This document shows, one piece after another, positions 29,222 through 40,714 of a stretch of DNA of 64,000 bases. Source of the DNA: Ectobacillus antri (GTDB lineage: Bacteria > Bacillota > Bacilli > Bacillales > Bacillaceae_G); NCBI RefSeq assembly GCF_003852715.1, contig NZ_RIAV01000002.1:1-64000 (forward strand), given 5' to 3'. The notes below the pieces were generated by a model. The model ran no database searches, was not told where the DNA came from, and saw only the letters and a list, made by a program, of their open reading frames with translations. Numbering within the stretch: position 1 is the first letter of the stretch; the number at the start of each line of letters is the position of its first letter. The position numbers and the translations under genes are program-made.

Positions 29222-30201
29222 AGCAATTACAATTCAACCGTCACCGAAGATTGCGTCAATCTGCAGGGATGCGCGCACTTGTACGTGAAACCTTTTTACA
29301 TAAAGAAGATTTCATTTACCCGATTTTTGTGGTGGAAGGGGAAAATAAACGTAACCCTGTCAAATCTATGCCGGGTGTGGAGCAAATCTCATTAGATTTG
29401 TTACATGCTGATATACAAGAAGTAGTTGATTTAGGTATTAAGTCCGTTATCGTATTTGGTGTACCGGCAGAAAAGGACGAAGCTGGCTCATCGGCTTATT
29501 GCAGCCATGGCATTGTACAACGTGCGATTACTTTGATTAAAGAGAGCTTTCCTGAGATGGTTGTAATAGCTGACACGTGTTTATGTCAATATACATCCCA
29601 CGGTCATTGCGGCGTTGTAGAAGATGGTGTTATTCTAAATGATGAATCGCTTGAACTGCTAGCTAAAACAGCTGTAAGTCAGGCACAAGCCGGAGCAGAC
29701 ATTATTGCACCTTCTAATATGATGGACGGTTTCGTAGCCGCAATTCGCCATGCGCTTGATGAAAACGGCTTTACGCATATTCCTATCATGTCTTATGCGG
29801 TTAAATATTCTTCTGCTCATTACGGTCCGTTCCGCGATGCAGCACACAGCTCACCTAAGTTTGGTGATCGTAAAGCATATCAAATGGATCCAGCAAACCG
29901 TTTAGAGGCACTTCGAGAAGCGGAATCTGATGTAGAAGAAGGCGCCGACTTCTTAATGGTAAAGCCAGCGCTTTCTTATCTAGATATTATTCGCGATGTG
30001 AAAAATAACTTCAACTTGCCGGTGGTTGCTTATAATGTGAGCGGCGAGTATTCTATGGTCAAGGCTGCTGCACAAAACGGCTGGATTAATGAAAAGGAAA
30101 TCGTATTGGAACAATTACTAAGCATGAAGCGTGCCGGAGCGGACTTAATTTTAACATACTTCGCAAAAGATGCTGCAAGATGGCTTGAGGAGGAAATGTA
30201 A
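29218..30201 (+). CDS. hemB: delta-aminolevulinic acid dehydratase (porphobilinogen synthase)
   Basis: It condenses two 5-aminolevulinate molecules to porphobilinogen. From ATG 29218 it is 327 aa. The zinc cysteines are in [15 protein letters not shown], and the Schiff-base lysines in SYAVKYSS and [23 protein letters not shown] precedes the start; the longer upstream frame overlaps hemD and is not needed. Confidence 0.97.
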   Translation: MKQLQFNRHRRLRQSAGMRALVRETFLHKEDFIYPIFVVEGENKRNPVKSMPGVEQISLDLLHADIQEVVDLGIKSVIVFGVPAEKDEAGSSAYCSHGIVQRAITLIKESFPEMVVIADTCLCQYTSHGHCGVVEDGVILNDESLELLAKTAVSQAQAGADIIAPSNMMDGFVAAIRHALDENGFTHIPIMSYAVKYSSAHYGPFRDAAHSSPKFGDRKAYQMDPANRLEALREAESDVEEGADFLMVKPALSYLDIIRDVKNNFNLPVVAYNVSGEYSMVKAAAQNGWINEKEIVLEQLLSMKRAGADLILTYFAKDAARWLEEEM

Positions 30202-31487
30202 TGAGAAGTTTCGAGAAATCAATTCAAGCATTTGAAGAAGCAAAGCAAATGATGCCAGGCGGTGTAAATAGTCCTGTGCGCGCGTTTAAATCTGTAGGGA
30301 TGAACCCCATTTTTATGGACCATGGCAAAGGCTCAAAAGTATACGATATTGATGGCAATGAATATATTGATTATGTATTATCTTGGGGTCCGCTTATTCA
30401 CGGTCACGCTAACGACAGAGTAGTCGAAGGTCTAAAACAAGTTGCGGAAAAAGGTACAAGCTTTGGTGCACCAACTGAAATTGAGAACGAATTAGCCAAA
30501 TTGGTGATTGAACGTGTTCCATCTGTAGAGGTTGTGCGCATGGTAAACTCAGGTACAGAAGCGACAATGAGCGCGCTTCGCTTGGCACGCGGCTACACAG
30601 GGCGAAATAAGATTTTAAAATTTGAAGGCTGCTATCATGGACATGGTGATTCTTTACTGATTAAAGCGGGCTCTGGTGTTGCGACACTGGGTTTGCCTGA
30701 CAGTCCGGGTGTTCCGGAAGGAGTGGCTCGTAATACCATCACAGTGCCATATAATGACTTAGAAAGCGTGCGTGTTGCATTTGAACAGTTCGGTGACGAT
30801 ATTGCTGCGATAATCGTAGAACCAGTAGCAGGCAATATGGGTGTAGTACCACCGCTTCCAGGTTTCTTAGAAGGTCTTCGTACGATTACATCTGAATACG
30901 GGGCACTGTTAATTTTTGATGAGGTGATGACTGGCTTTCGTGTTGGCTATCACTGCGGTCAAGGCTATTTTAACGTGATTCCGGATTTAACATGTCTTGG
31001 TAAAGTAATTGGCGGTGGTTTGCCTGTAGGTGCATATGGAGGCAAGGCGGAAATTATGGCGCAGGTTGCGCCAAGTGGACCTATTTATCAAGCTGGTACG
31101 TTATCTGGAAATCCATTAGCAATGACGGCCGGATATGAAACGCTTGTGCAGCTTTCTCCGGAATCCTACGAAGAGTTTGAACGTAAAGCAATGAAACTAG
31201 AAGAAGGCTTGAAAGCTGCGGCGAAAAAGCACGGCATTCCGCATTGTGTAAATCGCGCAGGTTCCATGGTGGGCTTGTTCTTTACAGACGAGAAAGTGAT
31301 TAACTATGAAACGGCCAAAACATCCAATCTTGCTTATTTTGCGACATATTATCGTGAAATGATTGAGCAAGGGGTATTTTTACCACCATCTCAATTTGAA
31401 GGTTTGTTTCTATCAACTGCACATAGCGATGAAGATATTGAAAAAACAATTGCTGCTGCGGAAATTGCATTTTCTAAGCTTAAATAA
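30201..31487 (+). CDS. hemL: glutamate-1-semialdehyde 2,1-aminomutase
   Basis: A PLP enzyme making 5-aminolevulinate from glutamate-1-semialdehyde, the product of HemA. It is 428 aa, with the PLP lysine in [17 protein letters not shown] and the [11 protein letters not shown]-terminal motif. Its ATG overlaps the hemB stop by one base (TAATG). It is the last gene of the operon. Confidence 0.97.
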   Translation: MRSFEKSIQAFEEAKQMMPGGVNSPVRAFKSVGMNPIFMDHGKGSKVYDIDGNEYIDYVLSWGPLIHGHANDRVVEGLKQVAEKGTSFGAPTEIENELAKLVIERVPSVEVVRMVNSGTEATMSALRLARGYTGRNKILKFEGCYHGHGDSLLIKAGSGVATLGLPDSPGVPEGVARNTITVPYNDLESVRVAFEQFGDDIAAIIVEPVAGNMGVVPPLPGFLEGLRTITSEYGALLIFDEVMTGFRVGYHCGQGYFNVIPDLTCLGKVIGGGLPVGAYGGKAEIMAQVAPSGPIYQAGTLSGNPLAMTAGYETLVQLSPESYEEFERKAMKLEEGLKAAAKKHGIPHCVNRAGSMVGLFFTDEKVINYETAKTSNLAYFATYYREMIEQGVFLPPSQFEGLFLSTAHSDEDIEKTIAAAEIAFSKLK

Positions 31488-31519
31488 AAAACGAGGGTGT
31501 CGACACCCTCGTTTTTTAT
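31486..31519 (+). terminator. terminator of the hem operon
   Basis: AACGAGGGTGTCGACACCCTCGTT is self-complementary around GTCGAC (written in parts: AACGAGGGTGTC and GACACCCTCGTT) and is followed by T. Confidence 0.92.
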
Positions 31520-31591
31520 TTTCATTCATAAATGATCGCCCCCGCACATAATCTGTAATGTCATATACTGTGTTGAGAGGGGGAAACGCAA

Positions 31592-32476
31592 GTGACGTTG
31601 GATAATCAAACATCATTGCGCTTTTCGTTAAAGGAGTCTATATGGTTTAAAAAAGGACAGGAAGTAGCGGAGTTAATTTCCATTTCGTTAGATCCAGATA
31701 TTTCTGTGCAGGAGAAGGATTATGAGGTAGTGGTAAGAGGAGAGCTACAATTAACAGGTGAATATGTACCTGAGCCGGAGGAAGAAGGATTTTCTTTACG
31801 CGATTTATCGCCAGTTCATACAGTAGATGCAATTTTTACAAGAGAAGACGGTGTTAATGAAATCTCTCATGCTTTTCCGCTCGAAGTTTCGATTCCTCGT
31901 GAACGTGTCAGGGATGCAGCGGACTTATATGTGATGATTGAATCATTTGATTATGAGTTACCTGAACGTGGCTGTTTACAGCTTATCGCAGATATTGCAA
32001 TCGGTGGTCTTTGTGATCGAGATGAAATAGAGGTGCATTACGATGAATCTCAAGAGAATGAGTGGGATGCTTATTATAATGAGGATGCACGTGAGGAAGA
32101 TGAAGTATACGAGGCACCTCATTTTAAAGAGCTAACATTAGAGCCGTTTCAATTAGAAGCAAAAAAACCGCCAGCAGAAGAAGTACCCGCCACCTTTTCT
32201 TTTCAGAAATTTAGGGAGGAAGAAGAAACTTATGAATATTCTCAGCGTGACGAAAATGCACTGTATTTAACAAAGTTATTCACAAAAGAGCGTGACGAAG
32301 AGTTTACAAAAATGCGGATGTACTTTGTTCAGCAAGGTGACACAACCGAATCGATTGCTGAAAAATATAATATCACTTCTCAACAATTAACACGTGTCAA
32401 CCAAATTGACGAAGGATATTTGCAGGAAGGAAAGATTTTATACATTCCGATAGTCAAGCCAAAAGCGAAGTCGTAA
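31592..32476 (+). CDS. spoVID: SpoVID, spore coat morphogenesis protein
   Basis: A 294-aa mother-cell protein that drives coat encasement and binds SafA and SpoIVA. The N-terminal beta-rich domain covers about residues 1-130, an acidic middle follows, and a LysM domain forms the last about 45 residues (YFVQQGDTTESIAEKYNI). It is much shorter than the roughly 575-aa B. subtilis protein, lacking most of the repetitive acidic region. The start is GTG 31592 after GAGAGGGGG. Confidence 0.92.
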   Translation: MTLDNQTSLRFSLKESIWFKKGQEVAELISISLDPDISVQEKDYEVVVRGELQLTGEYVPEPEEEGFSLRDLSPVHTVDAIFTREDGVNEISHAFPLEVSIPRERVRDAADLYVMIESFDYELPERGCLQLIADIAIGGLCDRDEIEVHYDESQENEWDAYYNEDAREEDEVYEAPHFKELTLEPFQLEAKKPPAEEVPATFSFQKFREEEETYEYSQRDENALYLTKLFTKERDEEFTKMRMYFVQQGDTTESIAEKYNITSQQLTRVNQIDEGYLQEGKILYIPIVKPKAKS

Positions 32477-32482
32477 AAGAGC

Positions 32483-32526
32483 AGTGTGAGTGAAGAATTT
32501 TCTTCCTCACCTCTTTTTATTTTTAC
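32483..32526 (+). terminator. terminator of spoVID
   Basis: GTGAGTGAAGA and TCTTCCTCAC form an imperfect stem, followed by a T-rich tail. It overlaps a false upstream start of ysxE. Confidence 0.65.
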
Positions 32527-32543
32527 GAGAAAGGGTTGTCTCT

Positions 32544-33575
32544 ATGGAACGAACGGTGCGAGAACGATATGAGCCGCTGCTGCAATCTTATCGGTTGCAG
32601 GCAGAGCATATAGAAGAGCATGGCAGTGTGGTTAAGGTGCATACGAGCCAGGGAGCATATGCTTTGAAAAAGCTGGAACCGGCGAGGCTGGAACGAAGTA
32701 ATTTTATGCAGCATTTGCAACTCTTGGCGGAGAAGGGCTTCACCAATTTTGCTCCTATTTATCATAACGGAGTTGGCGAGTATATTTTATCGGATTCTGA
32801 ATATCGATACTATTTGATGCCATGGCTTGAAGCACATGCGCAGGGCGAAGAAAATGATGAGTATCATAAAATGTTTCAAACCTTGGCAAGTATGCATCAA
32901 AAAACATTGCGCGAAGAAAAGTTGACAGAGGACGTGCTTGATAATCATTACGATACTTTATCAGGACTTTGGGAAAGAGAACGAAATGCACTGGAAGAGT
33001 TTGTGGTAAATTGCGAGAGCAGATGGTATATGTCTCCGTTTGAGTTGCAATACTGTACGTATTTTCATCAGGCCATACGTGCGCATGAATTTGCCTCCAA
33101 AAAGCTTGAAGAATGGCATGAAGCTATGAAGGAGCAGGAGACTACACGTATTGCACTAATTCATGGTAATTTGTCCATGAATCATTTTTTATTTGATCAT
33201 GAACGAAACGGATATTTTATCAGTTTAGAAAGATCTCAATTTTCCACACCTGTTCAAGACCTTGTCCAATTTTACTCTCGCTCGTTTCAAACGTATCCAA
33301 TTGCACGTAATGACAGATACGAATGGTTTCAAGTCTATCAAAAAAACTTTCCATTCACATCTGAAGAAAAAAAGTTGATGTTGGCCTATTTAGCATATCC
33401 TCGTTTATTTACCAAGCAAGTAGCTACCTATGCGGCACAGCCGAGTCGCAATGATCGCAACGAACGTGAATCTGTCACCCAACTGCAACAAGTGCATTGG
33501 CTTATCAACAATACTGAGTTTTTTGTTTCACAAATTCAAGCAGCAGAGCAGCAAGCCCAACAATCTCAGCAATAA
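32544..33575 (+). CDS. ysxE: YsxE, CotS-family spore coat protein
   Basis: From ATG 32544 it is 343 aa, the same length as B. subtilis YsxE, a coat encasement protein. It has the aminoglycoside-phosphotransferase fold, but the catalytic loop reads HGN (His207-Asn209) instead of HGD and the metal-binding IDFD is replaced by ISLERS, so it is probably a pseudokinase. An in-frame GTG at 32490 lies inside the spoVID terminator and is rejected. A weak hairpin (AAAACAA/TTGTTTT) follows the stop. Confidence 0.88.
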   Translation: MERTVRERYEPLLQSYRLQAEHIEEHGSVVKVHTSQGAYALKKLEPARLERSNFMQHLQLLAEKGFTNFAPIYHNGVGEYILSDSEYRYYLMPWLEAHAQGEENDEYHKMFQTLASMHQKTLREEKLTEDVLDNHYDTLSGLWERERNALEEFVVNCESRWYMSPFELQYCTYFHQAIRAHEFASKKLEEWHEAMKEQETTRIALIHGNLSMNHFLFDHERNGYFISLERSQFSTPVQDLVQFYSRSFQTYPIARNDRYEWFQVYQKNFPFTSEEKKLMLAYLAYPRLFTKQVATYAAQPSRNDRNERESVTQLQQVHWLINNTEFFVSQIQAAEQQAQQSQQ

Positions 33576-33661
33576 AACAATACGTTGTTTTCTTTCTTAG
33601 GGTGTAAACATAATCATTTTTCTTTCCTATGCATATATTATAAAAAACTTGGCTAACCTTA

Positions 33662-33690
33662 TTGACGATTAAGCTTTTCTTTTTTAGACT
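33662..33690 (+). promoter_or_regulatory. promoter of the valS leader
   Basis: TTGACG at 33662-33667, 17-base spacer and TAGACT at 33685-33690, about 20 bases before T-box stem I. Confidence 0.6.
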
Positions 33691-33711
33691 ATAGTGTATA
33701 TCATATGAAAT

Positions 33712-33953
33712 GCTTAGACAGGGAAGAGTAGAGTGTGTTTGCGTTTTTCAGAGAGAGAAACCATTGGTGGGAGGTTTTTCAAATGACAGCACTTGAAGGT
33801 CGCCCTTGAGCAGCTTCTTTGAACTTGCAGTAGGAGAAGCCGGTGTAACCCGTTACGTATTTGAGTGTGCAGGCGTAGTCTGCAAAAAAAGGTGGTACCG
33901 CGAATATAACTCCATTCGTCCTTTTATAAGGGATGAGTGGAGTTTTTTTATTT
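33712..33953 (+). ncRNA. T-box riboswitch, valine specifier
   Basis: The conserved T-box sequence AGGTGGTACCGCG lies at about 33890-33902, followed by a terminator stem (33909-33945, ACTCCATTCGTCC and complement) and a T run. The base of stem I pairs GCTTAG...GGG (33712 on) with CCCTTGAGC (33803 on). The codon just before the closing strand is GTC at 33799-33801, the Val specifier, which agrees with valS downstream. Uncharged tRNA-Val would favour antitermination. Confidence 0.92.
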
Positions 33954-34127
33954 TTAAGGCTGTGTCAAAGCGTGATGTTGATAATCAGCACTTGTTAATT
34001 GGAGTGAAAGAGGGACAAAAGCGAATCGAAGGGAAATTATGCAGGTACGTAACGTCGAGGAGGCTTTCACTTGTAGCAGAGATCAACAAAGAACTTTCAC
34101 AGAGCCATTTTTAAAGGAGGAAATGAT

Positions 34128-36764
34128 ATGACGGAAAAAAACTTACCAACAAAATACGACCATTTGTCCGTCGAGGAAGGTCGCTATAAATGGTGGCTAG
34201 AGGGCAAATACTTTGAAGCAAAGGGTGAGGCGGAGAAACAACCTTACACAATTGTGATTCCACCGCCGAACGTAACAGGTAAACTCCATTTAGGACATGC
34301 GTGGGATACAACATTACAAGATATTCTTACACGTGCGAAGCGTATGCAAGGTTACGATGTATTATGGCTACCTGGTATGGATCATGCGGGCATTGCAACG
34401 CAGGCGAAGGTAGAAGCAAAGCTTCGTGAAGAAGGCTTGAGCCGCTATGACCTAGGTCGTGAGAAATTCTTAGAAAAAGCGTGGGAATGGAAAGAGGAAT
34501 ATGCTTCTCACATTCGTGCGCAGTGGGAAAAGCTAGGTCTGGGCTTAGACTATTCTCGTGAGCGTTTTACACTGGATGAAGGTCTATCTGACGCTGTAAA
34601 ACGTGTATTTGTTGAACTGTACAAAAAAGGTCTCATTTACCGCGGTGAATATATTATCAACTGGGATCCGGCCACCAAAACAGCATTATCTGATATTGAA
34701 GTTATTTATAAAGACGTACAGGGTGCGTTCTATCATATGCGTTATCCTCTTGCGGATGGTTCCGGTTACATCGAAGTTGCCACAACGCGTCCTGAGACTA
34801 TGCTAGGAGATACAGCAATTGCGGTGCATCCGGAAGATGAACGCTATCAGCATTTAATTGGGAAAACAGCAATTCTACCAATCATCGGTCGTGAGATTCC
34901 AATTATTGGAGATGAATACGTAGATAAAGAATTTGGTTCTGGTGCTGTTAAAATTACGCCAGCACATGATCCGAACGACTTTGAAATCGGAAACCGTCAT
35001 AACTTACCGCGCATTCTTGTGATGAATGAAGATGGTACAATGAACGAGAAAGCAGGCAAATACGAGGGAATGGATCGATTTGCTTGTCGCAAGCAGATTG
35101 TAAAAGATTTACAAGAGCAAGGCGTACTAATCAAAATTGAAGAGCATATGCACTCTGTAGGCCACAGCGAGCGCAGTGATGCAGTTGTCGAGCCATATTT
35201 GTCCACACAATGGTTTGTGAAAATGCAGCCTCTTGCGGATGCAGCCATTGCACTTCAAGAACAAGAAGAAAAAGTTTCCTTTGTTCCAGAACGTTTTGAG
35301 AAAACATATCTGCGCTGGATGGAAAACATTCGTGACTGGTGTATTTCTCGTCAGCTTTGGTGGGGACACCGTATTCCAGCTTGGTATCATAAAGAAACTG
35401 GCGAAGTGTATGTAGATGAAAAACCGCCGGTTGATATTGAAAATTGGGAACAGGATAATGATGTATTAGATACATGGTTTAGCTCAGCGCTGTGGCCATT
35501 CTCAACTCTTGGCTGGCCGGACGTAGATGCTACAGATTTCAAACGCTACTATTCAACTGATGTATTAGTAACAGGATATGACATTATCTTCTTCTGGGTA
35601 TCTCGCATGATTTTCCAAGGTTTAGAATTTACAGGACAGCGCCCATTTAAGGATGTATTGATTCATGGACTTGTTCGTGATGCACAGGGGCGTAAAATGA
35701 GTAAATCTCTTGGTAACGGTGTAGATCCAATGGATGTTATTGCACAGTACGGTGCGGATTCACTGCGTTATTTCTTATCTACAGGAAGTGCGCCAGGGCA
35801 AGATTTACGCTTTAGTATGGAAAAGGTAGAATCTACATGGAACTTTATCAATAAGATTTGGAATGCTTCTCGCTTTGTATTGATGAACTTAGGTGAAATG
35901 AAGCATGAAGATATCGATTTGACAGGTGAAAAGTCTGTTGCGGATAAATGGATTTTGACTCGCTTGAATGAGACAATTGAAAACGTAACAAAGAACCTTG
36001 ATAAATACGAGCTTGGTGAAGTAGGTCGTGCACTATATAACTTCATTTGGGACGATTTCTGTGATTGGTACATTGAAATGGCAAAGCTACCTCTTTACGG
36101 GGAAGATGAAGCCGCTAAGCACACAACACGCTCGGTACTCGCATATGTGTTGGAAAGCACAATGAAGTTGTTACATCCATTTATGCCGTTCGTAACAGAA
36201 GAAATTTGGCAGCACCTTCCACATGAAGGCGAATCCATTACGGTTGCAAAGTGGCCGACAGTACGTGAAGATTTAGCTGATAGCAAAGCTGCGGAAGAAA
36301 TGCATCTTCTTGTGGAGATTATTCGCTCTGTTCGTAACATTCGTGCGGAAGTAAACACACCGCTTAGCAAAAAGATTCAGATGCAAATCAAGGCAAAGGA
36401 TGGAGAAATCCTTGCGAGCTTGCAAGCAAACAGTGCATATATTGAGCGCTTCTGTAATCCAAGCGATTTAACAATTGCAACGAATATACAGGCGCCGGAA
36501 AAAGCAATGACAGCTGTTGTGACAGGAGCAGAGTTGTTCTTACCGCTAGAAGGCTTACTGAATTTAGACGAAGAAATCAGCCGTTTGGAGAAAGAGTTGA
36601 AAAAGCTAGATAGCGAAGTGGAACGTGTTGAGAAAAAGCTTGGTAATGAAGGCTTTGTGAAGAAAGCACCGGCTCATGTAATCGAAGAAGAACGTAAGAA
36701 GCAGCAAGACTACATGGAAAAACGTGAAGCGGTTCGTGCACGCTTAGCGGAAATCAAGAAATAA
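34128..36764 (+). CDS. valS: valyl-tRNA synthetase
   Basis: An 878-aa class I synthetase charging tRNA-Val. The HIGH motif is in [10 protein letters not shown] near residue 50, the KMSKS motif in [11 protein letters not shown] near 525, and the editing domain lies between them. The C-terminal coiled coil typical of ValRS is seen ([19 protein letters not shown]). AAAGGAGG precedes the ATG. It is controlled by the upstream T-box. Confidence 0.98.
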   Translation: MTEKNLPTKYDHLSVEEGRYKWWLEGKYFEAKGEAEKQPYTIVIPPPNVTGKLHLGHAWDTTLQDILTRAKRMQGYDVLWLPGMDHAGIATQAKVEAKLREEGLSRYDLGREKFLEKAWEWKEEYASHIRAQWEKLGLGLDYSRERFTLDEGLSDAVKRVFVELYKKGLIYRGEYIINWDPATKTALSDIEVIYKDVQGAFYHMRYPLADGSGYIEVATTRPETMLGDTAIAVHPEDERYQHLIGKTAILPIIGREIPIIGDEYVDKEFGSGAVKITPAHDPNDFEIGNRHNLPRILVMNEDGTMNEKAGKYEGMDRFACRKQIVKDLQEQGVLIKIEEHMHSVGHSERSDAVVEPYLSTQWFVKMQPLADAAIALQEQEEKVSFVPERFEKTYLRWMENIRDWCISRQLWWGHRIPAWYHKETGEVYVDEKPPVDIENWEQDNDVLDTWFSSALWPFSTLGWPDVDATDFKRYYSTDVLVTGYDIIFFWVSRMIFQGLEFTGQRPFKDVLIHGLVRDAQGRKMSKSLGNGVDPMDVIAQYGADSLRYFLSTGSAPGQDLRFSMEKVESTWNFINKIWNASRFVLMNLGEMKHEDIDLTGEKSVADKWILTRLNETIENVTKNLDKYELGEVGRALYNFIWDDFCDWYIEMAKLPLYGEDEAAKHTTRSVLAYVLESTMKLLHPFMPFVTEEIWQHLPHEGESITVAKWPTVREDLADSKAAEEMHLLVEIIRSVRNIRAEVNTPLSKKIQMQIKAKDGEILASLQANSAYIERFCNPSDLTIATNIQAPEKAMTAVVTGAELFLPLEGLLNLDEEISRLEKELKKLDSEVERVEKKLGNEGFVKKAPAHVIEEERKKQQDYMEKREAVRARLAEIKK

Positions 36765-36766
36765 TA

Positions 36767-36828
36767 GCATAGCCCAACAAGGATATAATAGGTTCAGAAG
36801 CTGAACAGCCCTTGTTGGGTTTTTTTAT
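36767..36828 (+). terminator. terminator of valS
   Basis: AGCCCAACAAGG pairs with CCCTTGTTGGG across a longer insert that itself has GTTCAG/CTGAAC, then seven T. Confidence 0.85.
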
Positions 36829-36842
36829 AGGGGGGACTTTTT

Positions 36843-38132
36843 ATGCGTACATATAAAGAAGCGCTCGACTGGATTCACAGTCGCCTGCAATTTGGTATTA
36901 AACCTGGGCTAGAACGAATGGAATGGATGCTGAATGAGCTTGGAAATCCGCACAAAAAAATAGCATGTGTTCACATTGCTGGTACGAATGGTAAAGGCTC
37001 TACTGTTACTTATATGCGTACAATTTTGCAGGAAGCTGGTTATACAATTGGGACGTTTACTTCACCTTACATCGAAACATTTAACGAACGGATTAGTGTA
37101 AATGGCACACCGATTTCTGATGAGGATATCACTTATTTGGTACAGATGGTGAAGCCAGCTGTGGACAAGTTAGAGCAAACAAATCTAGGAGCGGCAACCG
37201 AGTTTGAAATTATTACGGTAATGGCTTTTTACTATTTTGGATTTGTTCAAGCTTGTGATGTAGTGCTGCTAGAAACAGGACTTGGAGGCCGTTATGATTC
37301 AACCAACGTTGTCCATCCGTTGCTTAGTGTTATCACAACGATTGGTCACGATCATATGCATATCCTTGGTGAAACACTCGCGGCAATTGCAGGAGAAAAG
37401 GCCGGCATTATTAAACAAAGCGTCCCTGTTATTACAGGTGTTTCACAGCCAGAGGCTGTAGAAGTTATTCTGGCGGAAGCATCTAGTCAGAAAGCACCGG
37501 TATATCAGCTACATACCGATTTTACCAGCCGATACATTGCTTCTTCTGAAGAAGGAGAAGTGTTTTCGTTTACAAGTGAAAAAGACTCATGGGAAAGACT
37601 GATTATTTCTATGAAGGGAGAGCATCAAGTACATAACGCTTCCTTAGCATTGCGAGGTGTATTATACTTACGCGATCACCACCGATTTAATATTACAAAT
37701 CAGCATATAGAAAAAGGACTACGTCAAGCGTTTTGGCTGGGACGTTTTGAAATTGTTGCCTCTAAACCAGATGTGATTCTTGATGGTGCCCACAATCCGG
37801 AAGGTGTAAACGGTCTGGTCAAGACATTAGAAACACATTATGGTGACCGGCGTATCACAGTTTTATTTACCGCTTTGGGGGATAAGCAGGTTGAGGGCAT
37901 GATTGCAGCGCTTGAAGGCATCGCAAATCAAATGATTTTTACGACATTTGACTTTCCGCGTGCTGCAAGCCCTGAACTGCTGGCTGTATACAGTAAACAG
38001 CCAATTATCTATCATAACTGGAAAGAGGCCATTGAAGAAGTATATGGTCGCTTGACGCAAGAAGACGTATTTGTAATAACAGGTTCTCTCTACTTTATCG
38101 CAGAGGTGCGAAAATATTGGCGGTCACGGTAA
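36843..38132 (+). CDS. folC: folylpolyglutamate / dihydrofolate synthase
   Basis: It adds glutamate to folates, and usually to dihydropteroate as well. It is 429 aa with the P-loop GTNGKGST at residues 47-54 and the C-terminal Mur-ligase-like domain (DGAHNPEGV). The valS-folC order is conserved in Bacillus. A GGGGGG ribosome site lies before the ATG. Confidence 0.96.
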   Translation: MRTYKEALDWIHSRLQFGIKPGLERMEWMLNELGNPHKKIACVHIAGTNGKGSTVTYMRTILQEAGYTIGTFTSPYIETFNERISVNGTPISDEDITYLVQMVKPAVDKLEQTNLGAATEFEIITVMAFYYFGFVQACDVVLLETGLGGRYDSTNVVHPLLSVITTIGHDHMHILGETLAAIAGEKAGIIKQSVPVITGVSQPEAVEVILAEASSQKAPVYQLHTDFTSRYIASSEEGEVFSFTSEKDSWERLIISMKGEHQVHNASLALRGVLYLRDHHRFNITNQHIEKGLRQAFWLGRFEIVASKPDVILDGAHNPEGVNGLVKTLETHYGDRRITVLFTALGDKQVEGMIAALEGIANQMIFTTFDFPRAASPELLAVYSKQPIIYHNWKEAIEEVYGRLTQEDVFVITGSLYFIAEVRKYWRSR

Positions 38133-38274
38133 AGAAGACAGTTCGACAGTTCTACAACTCCTTCTAGCCGAATATACATGAGATATAAGGGAAAATGACG
38201 AACTCTTACCGACAAATCTCATGTTATTTCTCAAGGGAGACATGTTACGATTTGGATAGAAAGGGGATGGGGTT

Positions 38275-39168
38275 GTGGACAAGCAGTCTCCGAAAATATC
38301 GATTAAAGTCAATGGAACAGAAGCGAATTACATGGAAAAAGGTAGTGCCGCAACCTTGTCGTCTGCGGTCGATAATGTGCTGCCGTTTCGAGGAGAATAT
38401 GAGGCGCCAATTTCAAAAAAACGAATTGTACCTCATAAAAAATTACTGTTAACCGTAGGGTCTGCGGTTTTAATTGGGACAGGCTTTGGCGTAACCGTAC
38501 TGCAAGTGATGGGCAGTGGCGAGGTCGCATCAAAAAAAGTGGCTTCAGCCCCGGTTACAACATCTGCACCCTCTTCTGGCGCTTTACAAACTTCTGTACA
38601 AGAGTTAACACCTGTACAAGCGCATGTGATGCAAGCTGCGGCCTTTTCGACGAAAGAGCAGGGAAATACAGCCGTGTCAGATTGGAAAAAACAAGGTATT
38701 CCAGCGGTTTTACGAGCGTCCGGTGCTAAGTTTTTTGTATTCGTATCCGTTGCAGACAGTGAGGTAACAGCCAAAGGAATTGGACAAAAGGAAAATATAA
38801 AAGGTTTGTACAAGCCATGGCTCATTGAAGCAAAAAACGTACCAAAAACATATGAAAAACAAGCTACAGTTATTATTAAGGCAAATCAAGCGCTAAATGC
38901 TCTCTTACAACAAGCGTCTCAGTGCTTTACGACCGGAAAGGTAGATGAGGCAACGTGGAAAAAACTTGAAAAAGAGATAGATACTATAAAAAAGCAGGAA
39001 AAAAGCATTGAAGATGATGAACTTAAAAAGCTTACAACGTACACTTCGTTGGCGTTTGATACACTAAAAAGCTACCGCCAAAAGCAAGAAGCAGCTACCT
39101 TGGTTAAGCTGCAACAACTTTTATTGGATGGTCTACTCGCATACGAGACCATTGTTACGACCACATAA
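38275..39168 (+). CDS. spoIIB: SpoIIB, septal SPOR-domain sporulation protein
   Basis: A 297-aa single-pass membrane protein. The cytoplasmic N-terminus is followed by one membrane segment at residues about 56-77, a Ser/Ala/Pro-rich linker and a SPOR-like domain at about 115-185, then a helical tail. In B. subtilis SpoIIB localises to the septum and assists engulfment. The start is GTG 38275 after AAAGGGGATGGGG. Location between folC and maf is as expected; no comC gene follows. Confidence 0.9.
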   Translation: MDKQSPKISIKVNGTEANYMEKGSAATLSSAVDNVLPFRGEYEAPISKKRIVPHKKLLLTVGSAVLIGTGFGVTVLQVMGSGEVASKKVASAPVTTSAPSSGALQTSVQELTPVQAHVMQAAAFSTKEQGNTAVSDWKKQGIPAVLRASGAKFFVFVSVADSEVTAKGIGQKENIKGLYKPWLIEAKNVPKTYEKQATVIIKANQALNALLQQASQCFTTGKVDEATWKKLEKEIDTIKKQEKSIEDDELKKLTTYTSLAFDTLKSYRQKQEAATLVKLQQLLLDGLLAYETIVTTT

Positions 39169-39192
39169 GTGTATATTGGTGAAAACGTGTAG

Positions 39193-39222
39193 GAGAAGAA
39201 GGGAGTATTCTTCTCTTTTTTA
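39193..39222 (+). terminator. terminator of spoIIB
   Basis: GAGAAGAA pairs with TTCTTCTC over a 7-base loop, followed by T. Confidence 0.85.
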
Positions 39223-39331
39223 TGTTTACGGAAGAGAAAAAAGACATTTTTCCAACATTGTGACAGGATAGAAATTTTGATACGATGACGATATCTTCCT
39301 TCTAAAACGAAAAGAAAGAAAGGTGATAACA

Positions 39332-39892
39332 TTGAAACCAATAATATTGGCATCTGGTTCTCCCCGTCGTAACGAGTTGCTTTCCCTTTTAGATATCCCT
39401 TTTGAGGTTTGTGCTAGCAAGGTGGAAGAAGTTGTGGATGAAACAAGCTTGCCTGAGGACATTGTAATGTCGCTTGCACTCCAAAAAGCTCATGATGTAG
39501 CTCGTAACATGAAGGATGCCATTGTATTAGGTGCGGACACAGTTGTGGTAATTGACGGACAGGTGCTTGGGAAGCCTGAGAATAGACAAGATGCGGCTGC
39601 AACCCTGCGGCGGTTATCCGGCAGGACACATGAGGTGTTCACAGGTGTTGCAATTGTTTCCCGGGAAAAAGCGACAACATTCTACGAACGTACAGAAGTG
39701 ACGTTTTATGAGCTAACAGAAGAAGATATCACGGCTTATCTGCAAACCGGAGAGCCGTTTGATAAAGCAGGAAGCTATGGAATCCAAGGAAGAGGCGCTG
39801 TATTGGTACGAAAAATTGCCGGGGATTACTATTCAGTTGTTGGTTTACCGATTGCTCGCGTAGCAAGAGAGCTACAGAGGTTTTTTATATGA
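39332..39892 (+). CDS. maf: Maf, nucleotide pyrophosphatase
   Basis: A 186-aa Maf/Ham1-fold enzyme; the family hydrolyses dTTP, UTP or modified nucleotides and affects septum formation. Motifs: [15 protein letters not shown] and [12 protein letters not shown] 39332 is preferred because AAAGGTG lies 6 bases before it; the in-frame GTG 39323 overlaps that ribosome site. It overlaps radC by 4 bases. Confidence 0.94.
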   Translation: MKPIILASGSPRRNELLSLLDIPFEVCASKVEEVVDETSLPEDIVMSLALQKAHDVARNMKDAIVLGADTVVVIDGQVLGKPENRQDAAATLRRLSGRTHEVFTGVAIVSREKATTFYERTEVTFYELTEEDITAYLQTGEPFDKAGSYGIQGRGAVLVRKIAGDYYSVVGLPIARVARELQRFFI

Positions 39893-40566
39893 GCGGTATT
39901 CGTGACATGGTGCGAGAAGATCAGCCACGTGAACGAATGCTAACAGAAGGAGCAAGCAGTTTATCTAATACAGAACTGCTTGCTATTTTGCTAAGAACGG
40001 GTTCAAAAGAGGAAAGTGTTCTGACATTAGCAAATCGAATTTTACATCATTTTGACGGATTGAGATTGTTAAAAGACGCAACAGTGGAAGAAATTACTGA
40101 AATTCATGGTATTGGTACAGCAAAAGCGGTTCAAATTATGGCTGCTTTTGAGCTTGGGCGCAGAATGGTACGACTTGAATATAAACAGCGTTATAGTATC
40201 CGAAATCCAGAAGATTGTGCCAAGTATATGATGGAAGAAATGCGGTTTTTACAGCAGGAGCACTTTGTTTGTCTATATTTAAACACCAAAAACCAAATTA
40301 TCCATCGACAAACGGTGTTTATCGGTAGTTTAAATGCCTCCATCGTACATCCGCGCGAAGTCTTCCGCGAAGCATTGCGCCGTTCGGCGGCTTCTTTAAT
40401 ATGCCTTCATAATCATCCATCCGGCGACCCCTCGCCAAGCCGAGAAGATATCGAGGTTACCAAACGTTTAACTGAATGTGGTAAGATTATGGGGGTAGAG
40501 TTACTTGATCATATCATTATTGGCGAACATAAATTTGTCAGCTTAAAGGAAAAAGGTTATATTTAA
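39889..40566 (+). CDS. radC: RadC (JAB-domain protein)
   Basis: A 225-aa protein with an N-terminal helix-hairpin-helix region and a C-terminal JAB/MPN domain; the metal-binding motif [11 protein letters not shown] is intact. Despite the name its role in repair is unproven. It is coupled to maf. Confidence 0.95.
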   Translation: MSGIRDMVREDQPRERMLTEGASSLSNTELLAILLRTGSKEESVLTLANRILHHFDGLRLLKDATVEEITEIHGIGTAKAVQIMAAFELGRRMVRLEYKQRYSIRNPEDCAKYMMEEMRFLQQEHFVCLYLNTKNQIIHRQTVFIGSLNASIVHPREVFREALRRSAASLICLHNHPSGDPSPSREDIEVTKRLTECGKIMGVELLDHIIIGEHKFVSLKEKGYI

Positions 40567-40714
40567 TACTATTCATTTGTTTCATTTTGTTTTATAATGT
40601 GTTTTATGAGTTTTTTATAGGCTTTAGCTAACAATAAGATAAGTGAAATGTTGAAACGTTTTGTTTTTTAAATAAAAGCAAAGTATTTTCGTTTTAGAAA
40701 GGAAGATACAGAAT

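Noticed and set aside
33806-34114. 102-codon frame before valS
   Set aside because: It runs through the T-box and its terminator, which explain the sequence.
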